DNA of 64,000 bases from contig JANFNE010000037.1 of NCBI GenBank assembly GCA_024867545.1, forward strand, positions 124,001 to 188,000, in the 5' to 3' direction. The notes beneath the pieces were generated by a model. The model saw only the letters and a list, made by a program, of their open reading frames with translations. It was not told the DNA's origin and searched no databases. Positions 49,080-59,956 of the stretch are shown piece after piece; the first letter of the stretch is position 1, and each line of letters starts with the position of its first letter. Source of the stretch: Phytopythium helicoides. Taxonomy: Eukaryota; Oomycota; Peronosporomycetes; Pythiales; Pythiaceae. A program made the position numbers and the translations under genes.

Positions 49080-51182
49080 ATGAGTGGCGATTACTTGGTG
49101 CTTCCTCGATGGGCCTTCACGCTATGGTGGCTTCTACTCCTAGCAATGCACGCAGTCATCGCCTCCTACAACGCGGCATACGCACTATTCTACCTGGAGC
49201 TCAATGGAAGCTATCTTAACACGATGCTGGAGTTCGTCTCTCTCGGAATGCCAGCTCAATATCATCGACGAATAGCTATCACGTACTCGATCATGGCCGC
49301 GCTTCACGCTCTGTGCTTGTTATTGATGATCGCTGGATCCATTTGGCATCGCCAATTACGATTCTCTATTGATTTGCCGCGACTGCGGTGGGCAAAAGCA
49401 ACAACAACACGCGACGTTCACAACTCACAACAACAACCTTCAACAGCATCGACTGCTTTGCATTACATATACGACCGCACACTCGGTCGCACCGGAATAT
49501 TTGGCGTCGACAGTCCGCACTTTCACCGCGTATTGATCCTCCACGAAGTTGTAGAGACTCTTCTACAGTCGATTCAAGCCTATCGCATGAGCGCAGTGCT
49601 GCCTCGAGTGCGAGAGAACCGCTTTTACGTGATCCTGTTGGTGCTCAACTGCTGTGCACCGCTGATCATTCACCACTTTTACAAGCACAACGAGCCACGC
49701 ATGCGCTTCGCCAATCTCATGTGCGATTGCGTCCTCGATCTGGTCGTAAGCGTTGGGATTCCCGCTCTTATTGTGCTCACCTATGTTGGGCAGTACGATT
49801 CGTATATTAAAGGCTTTCCGACGGAGTATTGGTACAACGATAATTGGGTCGCGCATGTACAGAACGAGTTTCAGCTGGTGCTCGTTGTGTCTTGGAAGGA
49901 TTTGTTCAGTCGAGTGATCTTTTCGTGGGGGATTCTTTCTACGAGTACGAGTATGAAAGAGCTGATCGCGTATGCAGAGCCAAAAAGAGTTGGAGTGAGA
50001 CCTCCACAACCCAAAGCTATCAAGAGGACTCAGAGCAGTGGTCCAAGCGCCGCAAGTGTCGTCAACGCTGTAAGAGAGGCGAGCCACGTCGACACTTTAG
50101 TCGCAATCAAGATTCGTCAACAGTTGAAGGTCAAGAATGTGTACTATGCATTCGTGGCGTGGGGCTTGCTTGTTCTGGGCTTCCACATTCATGCAGAATC
50201 TGTTCCGGAATTGAAACAATGTCCGCTTCAGGTTCGCCCATGGGGAGTTGCTCGTCCTTCTTGCTACCTCGCTCTACTCAATTGTAACGACCTTGGCATA
50301 GACGGCTTGAAGGATGAAGTGGTTGAGCAATGGAGTGGATTTGACCGCAACACAGTTGTGCAACTACTCGTCCGGCACTGCTCTGCGTTCGAAATGCCCC
50401 CGATTGTTCAAGAATTCAATAATTTGAATGGATTCAAAATCTACAACTCAACAATCGCTGAGTGGAAAGAAGATGCTGCCTTCACTGCAACGCATCACAA
50501 ACAAATTCTTACAGTATACATGGTTCGAGTCAACCTCACTGATGGTGTGATTCCTGATGGTTTGCTCTCGAGAGACTTTCCTCCTACGCTTATTGACTTT
50601 GAGATCGTTGTTTCGAACCTTCGCGAGCTTCCTGATGATATTGACGAGATTTGGCCGTTTGGGTCATCTGTTTACATCGAATACGGGAAGTTAACGTCGG
50701 TGCCAGCATCGCTCATCCGATTACAGCCTTACTATATGTCGGTTTGTGGGAACCCGATCAAGCACTTACCGGCAGAACTGTTCGAAATTCCGAACTTGCT
50801 CTACTTGCACGCAGGTGGAACACTCATTTCAGAGCTGCCACAAAATGTGACAACTCTTTCTCCTGCGCTAACGACATTGTTTGTCTTTGAAACAAATGTT
50901 TCAACGTTTTGGTCATGGCTTGACCCGTTCTTATCTATGCCAGGGAACTACATACTTGCAAAAGGATCTAAATACTGTCAATCCCTCGACAGGTTCCTTC
51001 AATCCGGCGACGAAAGTGCATTTATGCAAAACTCATCGCTGTCAAGCAATTACTCGCTTCTTATGTTTCCAGCAACCAATTTGAACCTGATCTCTAGTCA
51101 TCTTTTCTGCATGAACTACTTTGTCACTCCATTGTATCCACTTGCTGCTGAAGACCGCATCAGTGCTATCTCACCAGTCTAG
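49080..51182 (+). CDS. LRR-like polytopic membrane protein (pair member 1)
   Basis: 700 residues from the ATG at 49080 (MSGDYLVLPRWAFTLWW); a TTG four codons earlier is not a credible start. Five or six N-terminal helices (WWLLLLAMHAVIASYNAAYA; YSIMAALHALCLLLMIAGSI; VETLLQSIQAYRMS; FYVILLVLNCCAPLIIHHFY; LVVSVGIPALIVLTYVG), a long cytosolic loop, and one helix near 355 (YYAFVAWGLLVLGFHIHAES). The C-terminal half has Cys pairs (CPLQVRPWGVARPSC) and leucine-rich repeats (LRELPDDIDEIWPFG, VPASLIRLQPYYMSVCGNP, LPAELFEIPNLLYLHAG, LISELPQNVTTLSPAL). Near-identical to the inverted gene at 59957-62056 up to about base 50795, then clearly different through the last repeats. Confidence 0.82.
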   Translation: MSGDYLVLPRWAFTLWWLLLLAMHAVIASYNAAYALFYLELNGSYLNTMLEFVSLGMPAQYHRRIAITYSIMAALHALCLLLMIAGSIWHRQLRFSIDLPRLRWAKATTTRDVHNSQQQPSTASTALHYIYDRTLGRTGIFGVDSPHFHRVLILHEVVETLLQSIQAYRMSAVLPRVRENRFYVILLVLNCCAPLIIHHFYKHNEPRMRFANLMCDCVLDLVVSVGIPALIVLTYVGQYDSYIKGFPTEYWYNDNWVAHVQNEFQLVLVVSWKDLFSRVIFSWGILSTSTSMKELIAYAEPKRVGVRPPQPKAIKRTQSSGPSAASVVNAVREASHVDTLVAIKIRQQLKVKNVYYAFVAWGLLVLGFHIHAESVPELKQCPLQVRPWGVARPSCYLALLNCNDLGIDGLKDEVVEQWSGFDRNTVVQLLVRHCSAFEMPPIVQEFNNLNGFKIYNSTIAEWKEDAAFTATHHKQILTVYMVRVNLTDGVIPDGLLSRDFPPTLIDFEIVVSNLRELPDDIDEIWPFGSSVYIEYGKLTSVPASLIRLQPYYMSVCGNPIKHLPAELFEIPNLLYLHAGGTLISELPQNVTTLSPALTTLFVFETNVSTFWSWLDPFLSMPGNYILAKGSKYCQSLDRFLQSGDESAFMQNSSLSSNYSLLMFPATNLNLISSHLFCMNYFVTPLYPLAAEDRISAISPV

Positions 51183-51966
51183 CTCAACGAGAACCAACAA
51201 GAATATGTTTCAGTAAATGAGCACTCTCATTGCTCTTTTTAACAGCACGCATGGAATGTAACAACACAAAATCACTTTTCGCATGCGTGCCTGATTGCTT
51301 ATTTGGCGAGGTTGAAGGGAAGCAGCGAGGTGCACCTACGACTTACATTCTGTTACGTAATTTCAACTCTACCCAACGCCAGATAATCTGTTGAGGCATG
51401 TAAATCCTCTTTGAAGTTGATATCTAGTGCCGCTTGGTCCGGCCCCGTTTGATGAGTCAGCCCGCGTTGGCATTGTAGCTGCTGGGGATGACGAGAGAAA
51501 TGGCGAGGCGGAGGCTGTGCCGGGTCGAAGTCAAACACGCGGAAATGGACGTTGGCGTACACGATGATATTGAACCTGACTCTGACGAGACCGACGAACG
51601 CAGAGCCAGGTCTGTGGTGGTCGTACTCGTGGGTGTGGTGATTCGCCTTTGGTATCCCGCCTCTCGGTGCTGGTGAATCAGCTCGACGCATACGAACTTA
51701 CAGCCACTCAATGCCAATCTCGTGTCTATCGACAATTGCAATGACGATTAGGCAGTAGAAGAGCTTGAACCGCCCGACGAACTTAAATCACTGCTGTTCG
51801 ATCAATCCAGCTCCACGACCCACTGACAAGAATCCTACCGAGCGGGCAGACGGAGAGCTCCAGTATTTATGAGACCCACCCGCACCTACAAAGCTTTCAG
51901 AAACAGATGCATGCCGACGATATCTCCAGAGCAGACAGAGCCCTTCAACGCAGAGACTGCTCGTTA

Positions 51967-51980
51967 CGGTGACGTCACCG
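51967..51980. promoter_or_regulatory. TGACGTCA (CRE-type) palindrome
   Basis: CGGTGACGTCACCG is a perfect 14-base palindrome containing the CREB/ATF (bZIP) core TGACGTCA. No gene start is adjacent, so its relevance is uncertain. Confidence 0.3.
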
Positions 51981-52407
51981 CTAGGACTGTGTACTGCACC
52001 ATGCGTAGAAATCACGGCAAAGCTATTCATCGACCTCTTGCATACTGACAAGCTGCTCGTCGATACGTCATTGCCTTTTCACTCAGTCGTAGAGTCTCCC
52101 ACCGAACTAACCGAGTTTCAGCATTTACCATCGCGACAACAAGTTTGCGCTCTCCACCCTAAGACACCACCATCAACGCACAGCAAAATATCGCGAAGAC
52201 TCTGCGCAAATCTGTCGCGCAGCAAATCAAGCACGAGGTGGTTGACGTGAATTCACACAACGCAAGGCTATATCTTTGCTCCGCAGTTTGCTACCGTTCT
52301 TCTTGCAATGTAAGTGTCGAGCCCTGGCATATCACAAGACCACTAGAGGCAGGAGGATGTCCTCCCTCCTAGTTCATAAATCTTCCGATGCATTTTGCAA
52401 CTTGCGA

Positions 52408-52682
52408 GCTCAATGTCTTCACGGAGGCTCAAGCGGCGGCCTCATTTGACACTCGAGAAACCCAGCTGCGTCTGCCTGCTGCTGCTCAGCCACACTCGAG
52501 AGCTGCGTCGATGAGCAAGTGATGTGTGACGCCAGGAACTAAGCAATGCACGCGACGTTTAGTTTGAGGACTCCAGCACGAGAGCGCCGTCGAGGGGACG
52601 AGTCTACGTAACTTCGGTCGACATACGTGGCCTGCTTATTCCCGGACTTACAGCGGGACGTCGTTCAGACGTATGAGGACGA
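52408..52682 (-). repeat. Dispersed repeat R, copy 3
   Basis: On the minus strand it carries the same ordered blocks as R copy 1: CGTCCCGCTGTAAGTCCGGG, TATGTCGACCGAAGTTACG, CGACGGCGCTCTCGTGCTGG, CGCCGCTTGAGCCTCCGTGA. No Fanzor is attached to this copy, so R exists independently. Confidence 0.7.
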
Positions 52683-53337
52683 GCGGACTCTGGTTTGCGA
52701 GGCACAGTGTTCCGCAGTCACTGCGGATTCCGCATTCGCCATGTAAGACTACATGTCTGAGGTATCAAGTCACGATTACTGAAGATCTCGTTCATCTCTG
52801 AAGCGTCCGCTGCATCCGAACCGACTGCAACCAGCCGATTAATTTCAATGCCCTCAAGATCGAGCGAGCTGCCTCCTTTCGCATGACAGGCTCTTGGTAC
52901 ACACGATCCATCTTTCGTTAACTCTGTTTCACCAAGGTTCCTACCCTCTACCCTCCTATACGGGACTCCCAGCATACCCTACACTGAGTCCACAGCGTAG
53001 GCGTGTGGTGGTGTTCCCTCACCACCACATTATTAGAGTTGTTCTTGATGTCGGCGCGTCCTGCGCAGCTAGCACCGAAGCGAAACACCTGTCACCTGCT
53101 CGCAATTGCCTTCCTCCGTGGGTCCGCACTCCGGTGGGGGACACCTACTGAATTCACGCGGCACTGTCGATGACTCGGGTGGTTGACCTTGCTTGAAGCA
53201 AGTTGCTTCGACTGGGTCTGGACAGTGCAAGATTCGCCGAGCCACCTGGCCGCGAAAAGAGGATAGGCGAGCTTCACAGGCTGGGTGTCGCCGCAAAAGC
53301 CAGCTGAAAAGGTCGCGTCGAGTTGAGCAGCGTCGCT

Positions 53338-53361
53338 CGCTGTCGTCGTCGTCGTCGTCGT
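53338..53361 (+). repeat. CGT/GTC trinucleotide microsatellite
   Basis: About eight GTC units in a row, just upstream of the minisatellite region. Confidence 0.8.
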
Positions 53362-53580
53362 CGGGGGAATCCGGCTGCTCGGAGCGGCGAGGCCCTGGAT
53401 CGTGAGCCGGGAAATGCGGCCGCTTGGACTCCATCTTGCAAATTTACGACTAAAGCACGGCGCGAAGGCTCGTACATCGCTGATGGGTTGCAGCTCCACC
53501 GTTATAATCATGAAGGCCCGTGGTGGCAAAATTTCGCCCAACGACTCGCGGCCAACGCCTCCATGGAGAGCAACTGGGAG

Positions 53581-53880
53581 GAGACCCAAGAACTGGGAGA
53601 TCAACAACTGGGGACACAGCAACTGGGAGACCAACAACTGGGAGACCAACAACTGGGGAACCAAGAAGTGGGAAACTAAAAAGTGGGAAACCAGAAAGTG
53701 GCGACCCATGAACTGAAAGCATGGCAGCTGGTGAGCCAAGAACTAAAAACCCAGCAACTGGGAAACCAAAAAGTGGAGACTCAAAAAGTGGAGACCCAGC
53801 GAGTGGAGATACAAAAAGTGGGGCGATAATACGTGGGGTGTCGCAAAGTGGAAGTTCGACGACTGGAGGTCCAAAAAGTG
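53581..53880. repeat. Strictly phased 15-bp minisatellite, 20 units
   Basis: Twenty consecutive 15-bp units (consensus near GGAGACCAAAAAGTG or GGAGACCAACAACTG) with no insertion or deletion in 300 bases, although units differ at up to half their positions. All three plus frames give pentapeptide repeats interrupted by one or a few stops. One minus frame stays open across the whole array, reading xP[LV]hhG-type pentapeptides (SPVVGLPVVGLPVAVSP), but has no upstream ATG. Either an old minisatellite or part of an unrecognised exon. Confidence 0.8.
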
Positions 53881-54542
53881 GGGCGTCGATCGAACGGCGA
53901 AACAAGGTGACCGTCGAGCGTGCGAAAATAAGTTGAAGTCAACTTGTCGACCATCAGGACTGGGAATCACATCTCCTTGACTGTTTGTCCGTTGAGTCCC
54001 CTATGCAGTCTTCATGACGGTCGGTTTCTTGCTGGGCGTCTGGTACTCCATGCTAATGAGAAACAAGCGTGTGATGCAAAGACTATCGCTTGCAGTTCAT
54101 GTGCTAATGTCGTAAGATACGACGTTGGGAACCAAGGGGTTAAATGCACTTCAATGGTAATCACACGTGAGCGACTGTAACCCAAGCAAGATAATCAAAT
54201 AGGTGACCGAGCGACACTGGTGACGTCGCCGTCGTGGCTAGCCTGTTCACGATTCACGCAGTCGGTCTGTGAAACTCCCACCACGACCATTCGCGTAGTA
54301 GTTTCAGACTTTCCAGACCGACGGTAGTTTCAGACTTCCAAGTTCATTCTCGGCGCCAATGTGCGGTTGAGAGAGTCTGCTTCAAATCGTCATCTGTCTC
54401 AACCGGTGTGAAGTCTACGCCTCTTTGATAAAAGTAACAGCCCAATACGTTTTACAAATTGCCCAAGCGGGTCGTTTTCCAAGGTGATCCAAAGCGCCTT
54501 CTTGTCAGTGTTAAAAGTGCGACGTTCCCTCGTAAGGACACC

Positions 54543-57017
54543 ATGAAGAGTGGGCCACAACTGTCCGCCATCTCACCTGCTACAGCAAACAGCAGCAGCT
54601 CCCCAAGTCAGTGCAATGCGGCGACAGTTAGCCCACACCACCTTCTACAACAGAAGCCTTCCAGTGATGAGGAACTGATTCGCGCAACGATTTCACGACA
54701 GCAACAACAACGCAAGGAGGTCTTCAAAAGTGGACTTCCATTTTCGATCATCCGAGTGGTGTTCAACATTATATCCATCGCCCTTCTGCTCACTGACATT
54801 CCGCGCTCAGGAATCGGAATCAGCAACCTCGAGAAATACTTCCAAGTGGTTGAGCCAGACCTCGCGATGGGGAAAGGGATGCCATGGAACTACGTAGTCT
54901 TTCAATCAACGTTAGAAGAAGCCGAGAGTACGAGCGCGTCTGTGTGGGGATACAAGTTCGACACCACGTCGATTGTGTGGCGCGCGTTCGCCAAGCATCT
55001 CAACGTATCCGAGTTTCCTTCTTGCTTGCACTACGAGGAGCATTGCCCAGGCTTGAGACTAAGTGGAGAAGTCGTGTTTGGATTCATGGACTCGCTAGTT
55101 GACGCGATAGCTGCCAAAACATACTCACCTTCCCAAGAACCATTCACAGGCTCCAAACGCAGACTGCGAACCATGATGCTGCGAACAAATAACGTGTTCT
55201 ACGATCGGGTTCATGAATACGTACTGACAGGTCTGTTCAGTAACATAGTTTGGCGCACGAACCAGGCTCTTTATCTCCCCGAGCAAGCTATAGTGAAAGG
55301 AGATGGACTCGATTACAGCGTGCCATGTGCCGGTCATCTTCGACCAGTATTTTGCCAGGAGGTGTGGGTCAACATTGATCGAATGCATTGCCGAGGAGGA
55401 AACTCCTGTACCAAAGTCGGGACTGTCTATTCGAATGCGCTCGACCGAGTGAAGGGTATCCAAGACCAATTCCCGAATACGACTGTGGATCTTACGTTCC
55501 TCGAGAGCTTTGAGGACCTGCGCGTATCTAGGATGTCGATTGGCGCTGAAGCTACTCGTGGCGCAGATGTGTCGACCATCATCCGCGCTCGGCAGTGCAA
55601 CAGCACGGCGAACAACCAGAGCGAGAGCAGTTGCAAAACGATTTATGTCGAAGACTACCGGTATGAAGCTGATGTGTACTCCACCGACGTCGCTCAGTGG
55701 TATTTTGTTGTGGTCATTCTTCGCGTGTGTGGTCAGAGCTATTTTTTCTTTCGAGTGGCTGGTCTCATTCTGAGCTGCTATCACGCGATTGGTGACCACA
55801 CCCTTCCTGAGGGCCAGCCTTTGCGCACTCGGATCTACAACATGCTGGTTATCTTGTCCAAGGTACCGACGCAATGTATCGTCTACGGTAGCTCATTTCC
55901 TATTGTGTGCTACACCTTTGCTCATCTTATTGACGGATCGATCACATACCGGATTCTCCAAATGCGCTTCATCACTCAAAACGGTATTTTGAAGATAAGC
56001 TTGCGCGGATTTATCACAGTTGCAATCATCCAGATGCGTTGTGTATGGGTGTATGCCGCGCTCACTCATCTGGCAGTGAGGGGCGCCACGTCGCATCGAT
56101 GGGTTGGTTGGCCTCGAGGGGTGATTGGTGGCATTAGCGGTGTCTCGGAGTTCTCTCTGACAGCTTTATCAAGCATCACCATTATTGCGCAGTTTCGGTC
56201 AACACGGCTGCGGTCGTCACGAATAATAGATATCTGGGAAGTAACGAGTCCGGGTACTCAGTCAGTACGAGGGATGAGGCGCATGTTTACGTTTGGTCGA
56301 CGAGGTAGTTGCAGCCACTTTGGCGGAGTGGCCATCGATCTCAAGTTTTTGATCTCCTGTCTACTCATCATCGCAGCCATATCATTCTGTCGAATGTGTT
56401 TCCGACGCATTCGACAAATGCTATCGCCAAAGACTTCACAACACTACTTGGATAACACCTTATGGCCACTCGGGCGAACACCTGTCTCGTACTCAGCTGA
56501 CATACTTTATCCAGCCGTCAGTCTTTGCGTACATTGGACAAGCGACTTCTTTTGCATGCGTGAAGCAGCTCAAGAGATTAAGCGTCTCAAACAACCCGCT
56601 CGTATTGCGCCACCACTAGCCTCGATCATGAAGTACAGCAATTGCAGCAGTTGCACCAAACCTCAAGCAGCACTTCGATATCTCATCACACCGACTATTA
56701 AAATGGATGGACACGCATTCAGCATCATCCAACGACAGCTTGAGAGCCTCCACAACCGCACCAGTGAAGTTGAAGGTAACATCGCCTTCATGAACCTCGT
56801 ACTCATGAGCGACCCGATCGCGTACTTCCAGCTACGCTTTGGTTACAACTCTCGAAAAACCCTGGCGTACTACCAATCGCTCGAGCAGCCGACGAGGGTG
56901 TTGTTACTTCCTGAGTCAGCTGTGACGGTGTCAAACGAGCCGATGTGTCGCTTGCGACGGATGCGTCGTGTGCACATCCAGGATATGCGTTGGTCGGAGT
57001 TGGTTCAGTGTGGGTAA
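54543..57017 (+). CDS. SELVQCG-family polytopic membrane protein (intact)
   Basis: 824 residues from the ATG at 54543 (MKSGPQLSAISPATANSSSS); an upstream TTG frame extension is not credible. Ser/Gln-rich N-terminus, then RQQQQRKEVFKSGLPFSIIR leading into TM1 (VVFNIISIALLLTDIP). The ectodomain contains YKFDTTSIVWRAFAKHL, several Cys and N-x-S/T sites. About seven further helices follow (YFVVVILRVCGQSYFFFRVA; CIVYGSSFPIVCYTFAHLID; VAIIQMRCVWVYAALTHLAV; FSLTALSSITIIAQF; LKFLISCLLIIAAISFCRMC; VSYSADILYPAVSLCVHWTS). The tail carries VEGNIAFMNLVLMSDPIAYF and ends WSELVQCG. Tandem with the gene at 57338. Function unknown. Confidence 0.85.
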   Translation: MKSGPQLSAISPATANSSSSPSQCNAATVSPHHLLQQKPSSDEELIRATISRQQQQRKEVFKSGLPFSIIRVVFNIISIALLLTDIPRSGIGISNLEKYFQVVEPDLAMGKGMPWNYVVFQSTLEEAESTSASVWGYKFDTTSIVWRAFAKHLNVSEFPSCLHYEEHCPGLRLSGEVVFGFMDSLVDAIAAKTYSPSQEPFTGSKRRLRTMMLRTNNVFYDRVHEYVLTGLFSNIVWRTNQALYLPEQAIVKGDGLDYSVPCAGHLRPVFCQEVWVNIDRMHCRGGNSCTKVGTVYSNALDRVKGIQDQFPNTTVDLTFLESFEDLRVSRMSIGAEATRGADVSTIIRARQCNSTANNQSESSCKTIYVEDYRYEADVYSTDVAQWYFVVVILRVCGQSYFFFRVAGLILSCYHAIGDHTLPEGQPLRTRIYNMLVILSKVPTQCIVYGSSFPIVCYTFAHLIDGSITYRILQMRFITQNGILKISLRGFITVAIIQMRCVWVYAALTHLAVRGATSHRWVGWPRGVIGGISGVSEFSLTALSSITIIAQFRSTRLRSSRIIDIWEVTSPGTQSVRGMRRMFTFGRRGSCSHFGGVAIDLKFLISCLLIIAAISFCRMCFRRIRQMLSPKTSQHYLDNTLWPLGRTPVSYSADILYPAVSLCVHWTSDFFCMREAAQEIKRLKQPARIAPPLASIMKYSNCSSCTKPQAALRYLITPTIKMDGHAFSIIQRQLESLHNRTSEVEGNIAFMNLVLMSDPIAYFQLRFGYNSRKTLAYYQSLEQPTRVLLLPESAVTVSNEPMCRLRRMRRVHIQDMRWSELVQCG

Positions 57018-57337
57018 TCATTTCTCTGGTGAGGTTGTTCGCTGGAAGACATAGGCTCTTGTGTTGCTACGGACATTGATACTCTTTTATTTCGTTTAAT
57101 ACACGAGGTGCAAATTGAGGGGCATTCCATCATCACCGCCATTTGAATTGATTCAGCTTTAAGGGAGGAAGATCGGGAGTGCAGACCAGATGCTCAGCTT
57201 TGGTAGGCACGAAGGACCTTAATTTACATTTAAAAATAGATCGGCATGCCTTGAATATCTAATTTTGCCAATATTGATTGCAACAATTTGCAGCGCTCTG
57301 AATTGAGACTGATACCATCTCCGCCTGGGTGACAGTC
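57018..57337. other. Spacer between tandem SELVQCG genes
   Basis: 320 bases, AT-rich (about 57200-57290), no gene or repeat seen; presumably 3' flank plus promoter. Confidence 0.5.
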
Positions 57338-59842
57338 ATGAAGCTTGGACCCAGTCTCTCTGACTTCTCATCAAATGCTGTTGATGAACATGTCCGAGGC
57401 CGGCGGGACGCTGGAACTGCGGTCTACCCATTTCAGCGTACGCAGGTTTCTTCCGTTACAAGTTCTAGAGACCGTGAGCTTATCCGCGCGACACTGATGC
57501 GACAGAAGGATCAGCGTGAGCGTGTCTTCAGCCAGGACCTGCCATTCTCATGGTTACGGGTTCTTGTCGGATTAGTGTCTGTTGCCTTCGTGCTGACAGA
57601 TATTCCGCGGTCTGGGATTGGTATCAACGACTTAAGCAAGCACTTTAGTGTGCTGGAGCCAGATTCTGTGATGGTAACTGATATGCCGTGGGACTACCCC
57701 GTATTTCGGGCCTCCATCGAAGAAGCACACATGATCATGGGGCGAGTATGGAGCTACAAATACGATACTACATCTGTGGTGTGGCGTGCGGTTGCTGAAT
57801 ATCTCAATGTGTCGGCATACCCTCCCTGCTTGCATTACCGAGGGCGTTGCTCAAGTCCACAAATGAGTGGAACGCAACTTTTTGAAATCATCAATTCACT
57901 CGTCGATGCTATTGCGAATAAAACTGTGGATTTCCTTCCAAAAAGTATGGAATGCAGAGTATACAATCCGAGGTCGATAGTGCTACGAACAGAAAGCGAG
58001 TTTAACGATCGTGTGCATGACTATCTTCTGCCAGGGATACTGAGAAACATCATTTGGCGAACTAATCAGGCTATTTACTTGCCAATGGAGTCTCTGCTAA
58101 ACAATAATGGGGCTACAGGGAACAAAATGTGTGCACGGCGTCCTCGACCGTTCTTTTGCCACGAGACGTGGATAAACTTTCGTCGATCGTGCCAAAGTGA
58201 TCTCCCATCCTGCCGCAAGGTCGGAACCGTATACACTCACACTAATCAGCGACTTCAGGATATCCAAATGCGCTTCCCGAATTCAAGCGTAGATCTGACG
58301 ATTCTCGAGAGCTATGAGGATTTGCAGGTGTCGCGATTGTCGTTTAGTATAGAAGGCAACAGACGAGCAGATATCTCAACGATTATCCGCGCACGCAACT
58401 GCAAAGAAGCTGCCTCTGGGGTCGAGCCCGTTTGTCAAACCGTTTATATCGAAGACTATCGATATGAAGTCGATATCATTGCCACTGATGTCGTGCAGTG
58501 GTACCTCGTCGAAGTTGTACTGAGGCTGGTTGGCCAAACTTACTTTTTTGTCCGAGTGATGGCTCTGAGTGCAAGTTGTTATTACGTGTTTGGTCCACGG
58601 ATGCCTCAAGGAGGCGAGACTGTACGTAAAAGGGTCCGTAAAGTGGTCCATCTCATATCCAAGGTTCCTACGCAGTGCATCGTTTTTGGTAGCCCAGTGC
58701 CAATATTTTGTTACACACTCGCTCACCTTATCGATGCATCGGTCATGTACTTAATCCTCGAGAAGCGCTTTATTTCGCAGAATGGAATTTTCGACATTAG
58801 TTTCCAAGAATTCATTAGTGTCGCAATCATCCAAATGCGCAGTGTATGGGTTTACGCTATACTTATGCACGCGGCTGTTAAGTTTTTCACTGCTCACAGA
58901 TCGTCAAGCTGGTCTCATGGAGTTATTGACGGGGTTGTTGGTGTTCCAGAATTCTTTTTGACAGGTATGGCGAGCATCAATATTATCGCTCAGTTTCGGT
59001 CAACTCATTTACGGTCAACGCGCTTGCTTGGAATATGGCCGATGACAAACCTTGGGAGCGAGTCAGCCAGGGTTGCGCTATCAATTCTTGTATTTGGTCA
59101 CAAAGGTAGAGGAAACAACCATTTTGGAGGAGTGGTGATAGATCTCAAGTTTTTAGTATGCATACTTGTTAGTGTTGGAGCATACTCTATCTGCCGATCT
59201 GCATCAAAGTGCATCCTACAGTGTGAACGCAGCAAGAGTAAACACTGCCATGTAGAAGTCCTCTCGTGGCCGCTTGGACGAACGCCAGTGCCATACTCAG
59301 CAGAGATCCTGTGGCCAGCCGTTAGCCTGTGTGTTCACTGGACTAGCGATTTTTTCTGCGTGAGAGAAGCCACATCGGCACTAACGCGTCGCCGCCTTGG
59401 GCAATCTTTTCGTACCACACCGTTACCTGATTCAAACACAACTGGCAGTATTTTTGAAGGAAATTACACTCTACTCCAAGGAACTCGAAGACCAACAATT
59501 CGTCGTCTCGCAGCGCCGTCTATTCGAATGGACGGACGCGTATTCAGCATCATCCAACGACAACTTGAGAGTCTGCACGACCGCAACAGTGAAGTTGAAG
59601 GCAACATCGCCTTCATGAACCTCGTACTCATGAGCGACCCGATCACGTACTTCCAGCTACGCTTTGGTTACAACTCTCGAATAACTCTGGCGTACTACCA
59701 ATCGCTCGAGCAGCCGACGAGGGTGTTGTTACTTCCTGAGTCGGCAGTGACTGTGTCGAACGAGCCGATGTGTCGTTTGCGACGGATGCGTCGTGTGCAC
59801 ATCCAGGATATGCGTTGGTCGGAGTTGGTGCAGTGTGGGTAA
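57338..59842 (+). CDS. SELVQCG-family polytopic membrane protein (intact)
   Basis: 834 residues from the ATG at 57338 (MKLGPSLSDFSSNAVDEHVR). RQKDQRERVFSQDLPFSWLR leads into TM1; ectodomain with SYKYDTTSVVWRAVAEYL; the helices match its neighbour (VQWYLVEVVLRLVGQTYFFV; CIVFGSPVPIFCYTLAHLID; FISVAIIQMRSVWVYAILMH; FFLTGMASINIIAQF; LKFLVCILVSVGAYSI; LGRTPVPYSAEILWPAVSL). The last 110 residues are virtually identical to those of the genes at 54543 and 63373, whereas the ectodomain is only moderately similar. The extreme C-terminus is WSELVQCG. Confidence 0.85.
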   Translation: MKLGPSLSDFSSNAVDEHVRGRRDAGTAVYPFQRTQVSSVTSSRDRELIRATLMRQKDQRERVFSQDLPFSWLRVLVGLVSVAFVLTDIPRSGIGINDLSKHFSVLEPDSVMVTDMPWDYPVFRASIEEAHMIMGRVWSYKYDTTSVVWRAVAEYLNVSAYPPCLHYRGRCSSPQMSGTQLFEIINSLVDAIANKTVDFLPKSMECRVYNPRSIVLRTESEFNDRVHDYLLPGILRNIIWRTNQAIYLPMESLLNNNGATGNKMCARRPRPFFCHETWINFRRSCQSDLPSCRKVGTVYTHTNQRLQDIQMRFPNSSVDLTILESYEDLQVSRLSFSIEGNRRADISTIIRARNCKEAASGVEPVCQTVYIEDYRYEVDIIATDVVQWYLVEVVLRLVGQTYFFVRVMALSASCYYVFGPRMPQGGETVRKRVRKVVHLISKVPTQCIVFGSPVPIFCYTLAHLIDASVMYLILEKRFISQNGIFDISFQEFISVAIIQMRSVWVYAILMHAAVKFFTAHRSSSWSHGVIDGVVGVPEFFLTGMASINIIAQFRSTHLRSTRLLGIWPMTNLGSESARVALSILVFGHKGRGNNHFGGVVIDLKFLVCILVSVGAYSICRSASKCILQCERSKSKHCHVEVLSWPLGRTPVPYSAEILWPAVSLCVHWTSDFFCVREATSALTRRRLGQSFRTTPLPDSNTTGSIFEGNYTLLQGTRRPTIRRLAAPSIRMDGRVFSIIQRQLESLHDRNSEVEGNIAFMNLVLMSDPITYFQLRFGYNSRITLAYYQSLEQPTRVLLLPESAVTVSNEPMCRLRRMRRVHIQDMRWSELVQCG

Positions 59843-59956
59843 GTCGTTTCAGCAAAATGGAGGTACCTCCTCAACTTAGTACGACCATTCAAACTTGGGT
59901 AGTATTTATGTGTTGTCTTGCTTGATGTGTTTTGCTTTGATGAAATCCATCAGTTA

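Larger units (their letters stand above)
51183..54542. other. Gene-poor region
   Basis: 3.4 kb without a supported protein-coding gene. It contains a CGGTGACGTCACCG palindrome (51967), dispersed repeat R copy 3 (52408-52682), a CGT/GTC microsatellite (about 53338-53361), and the 15-bp minisatellite (53581-53880). A short duplicated block TAGTTTCAGACTT occurs twice near 54298-54340. Confidence 0.6.
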
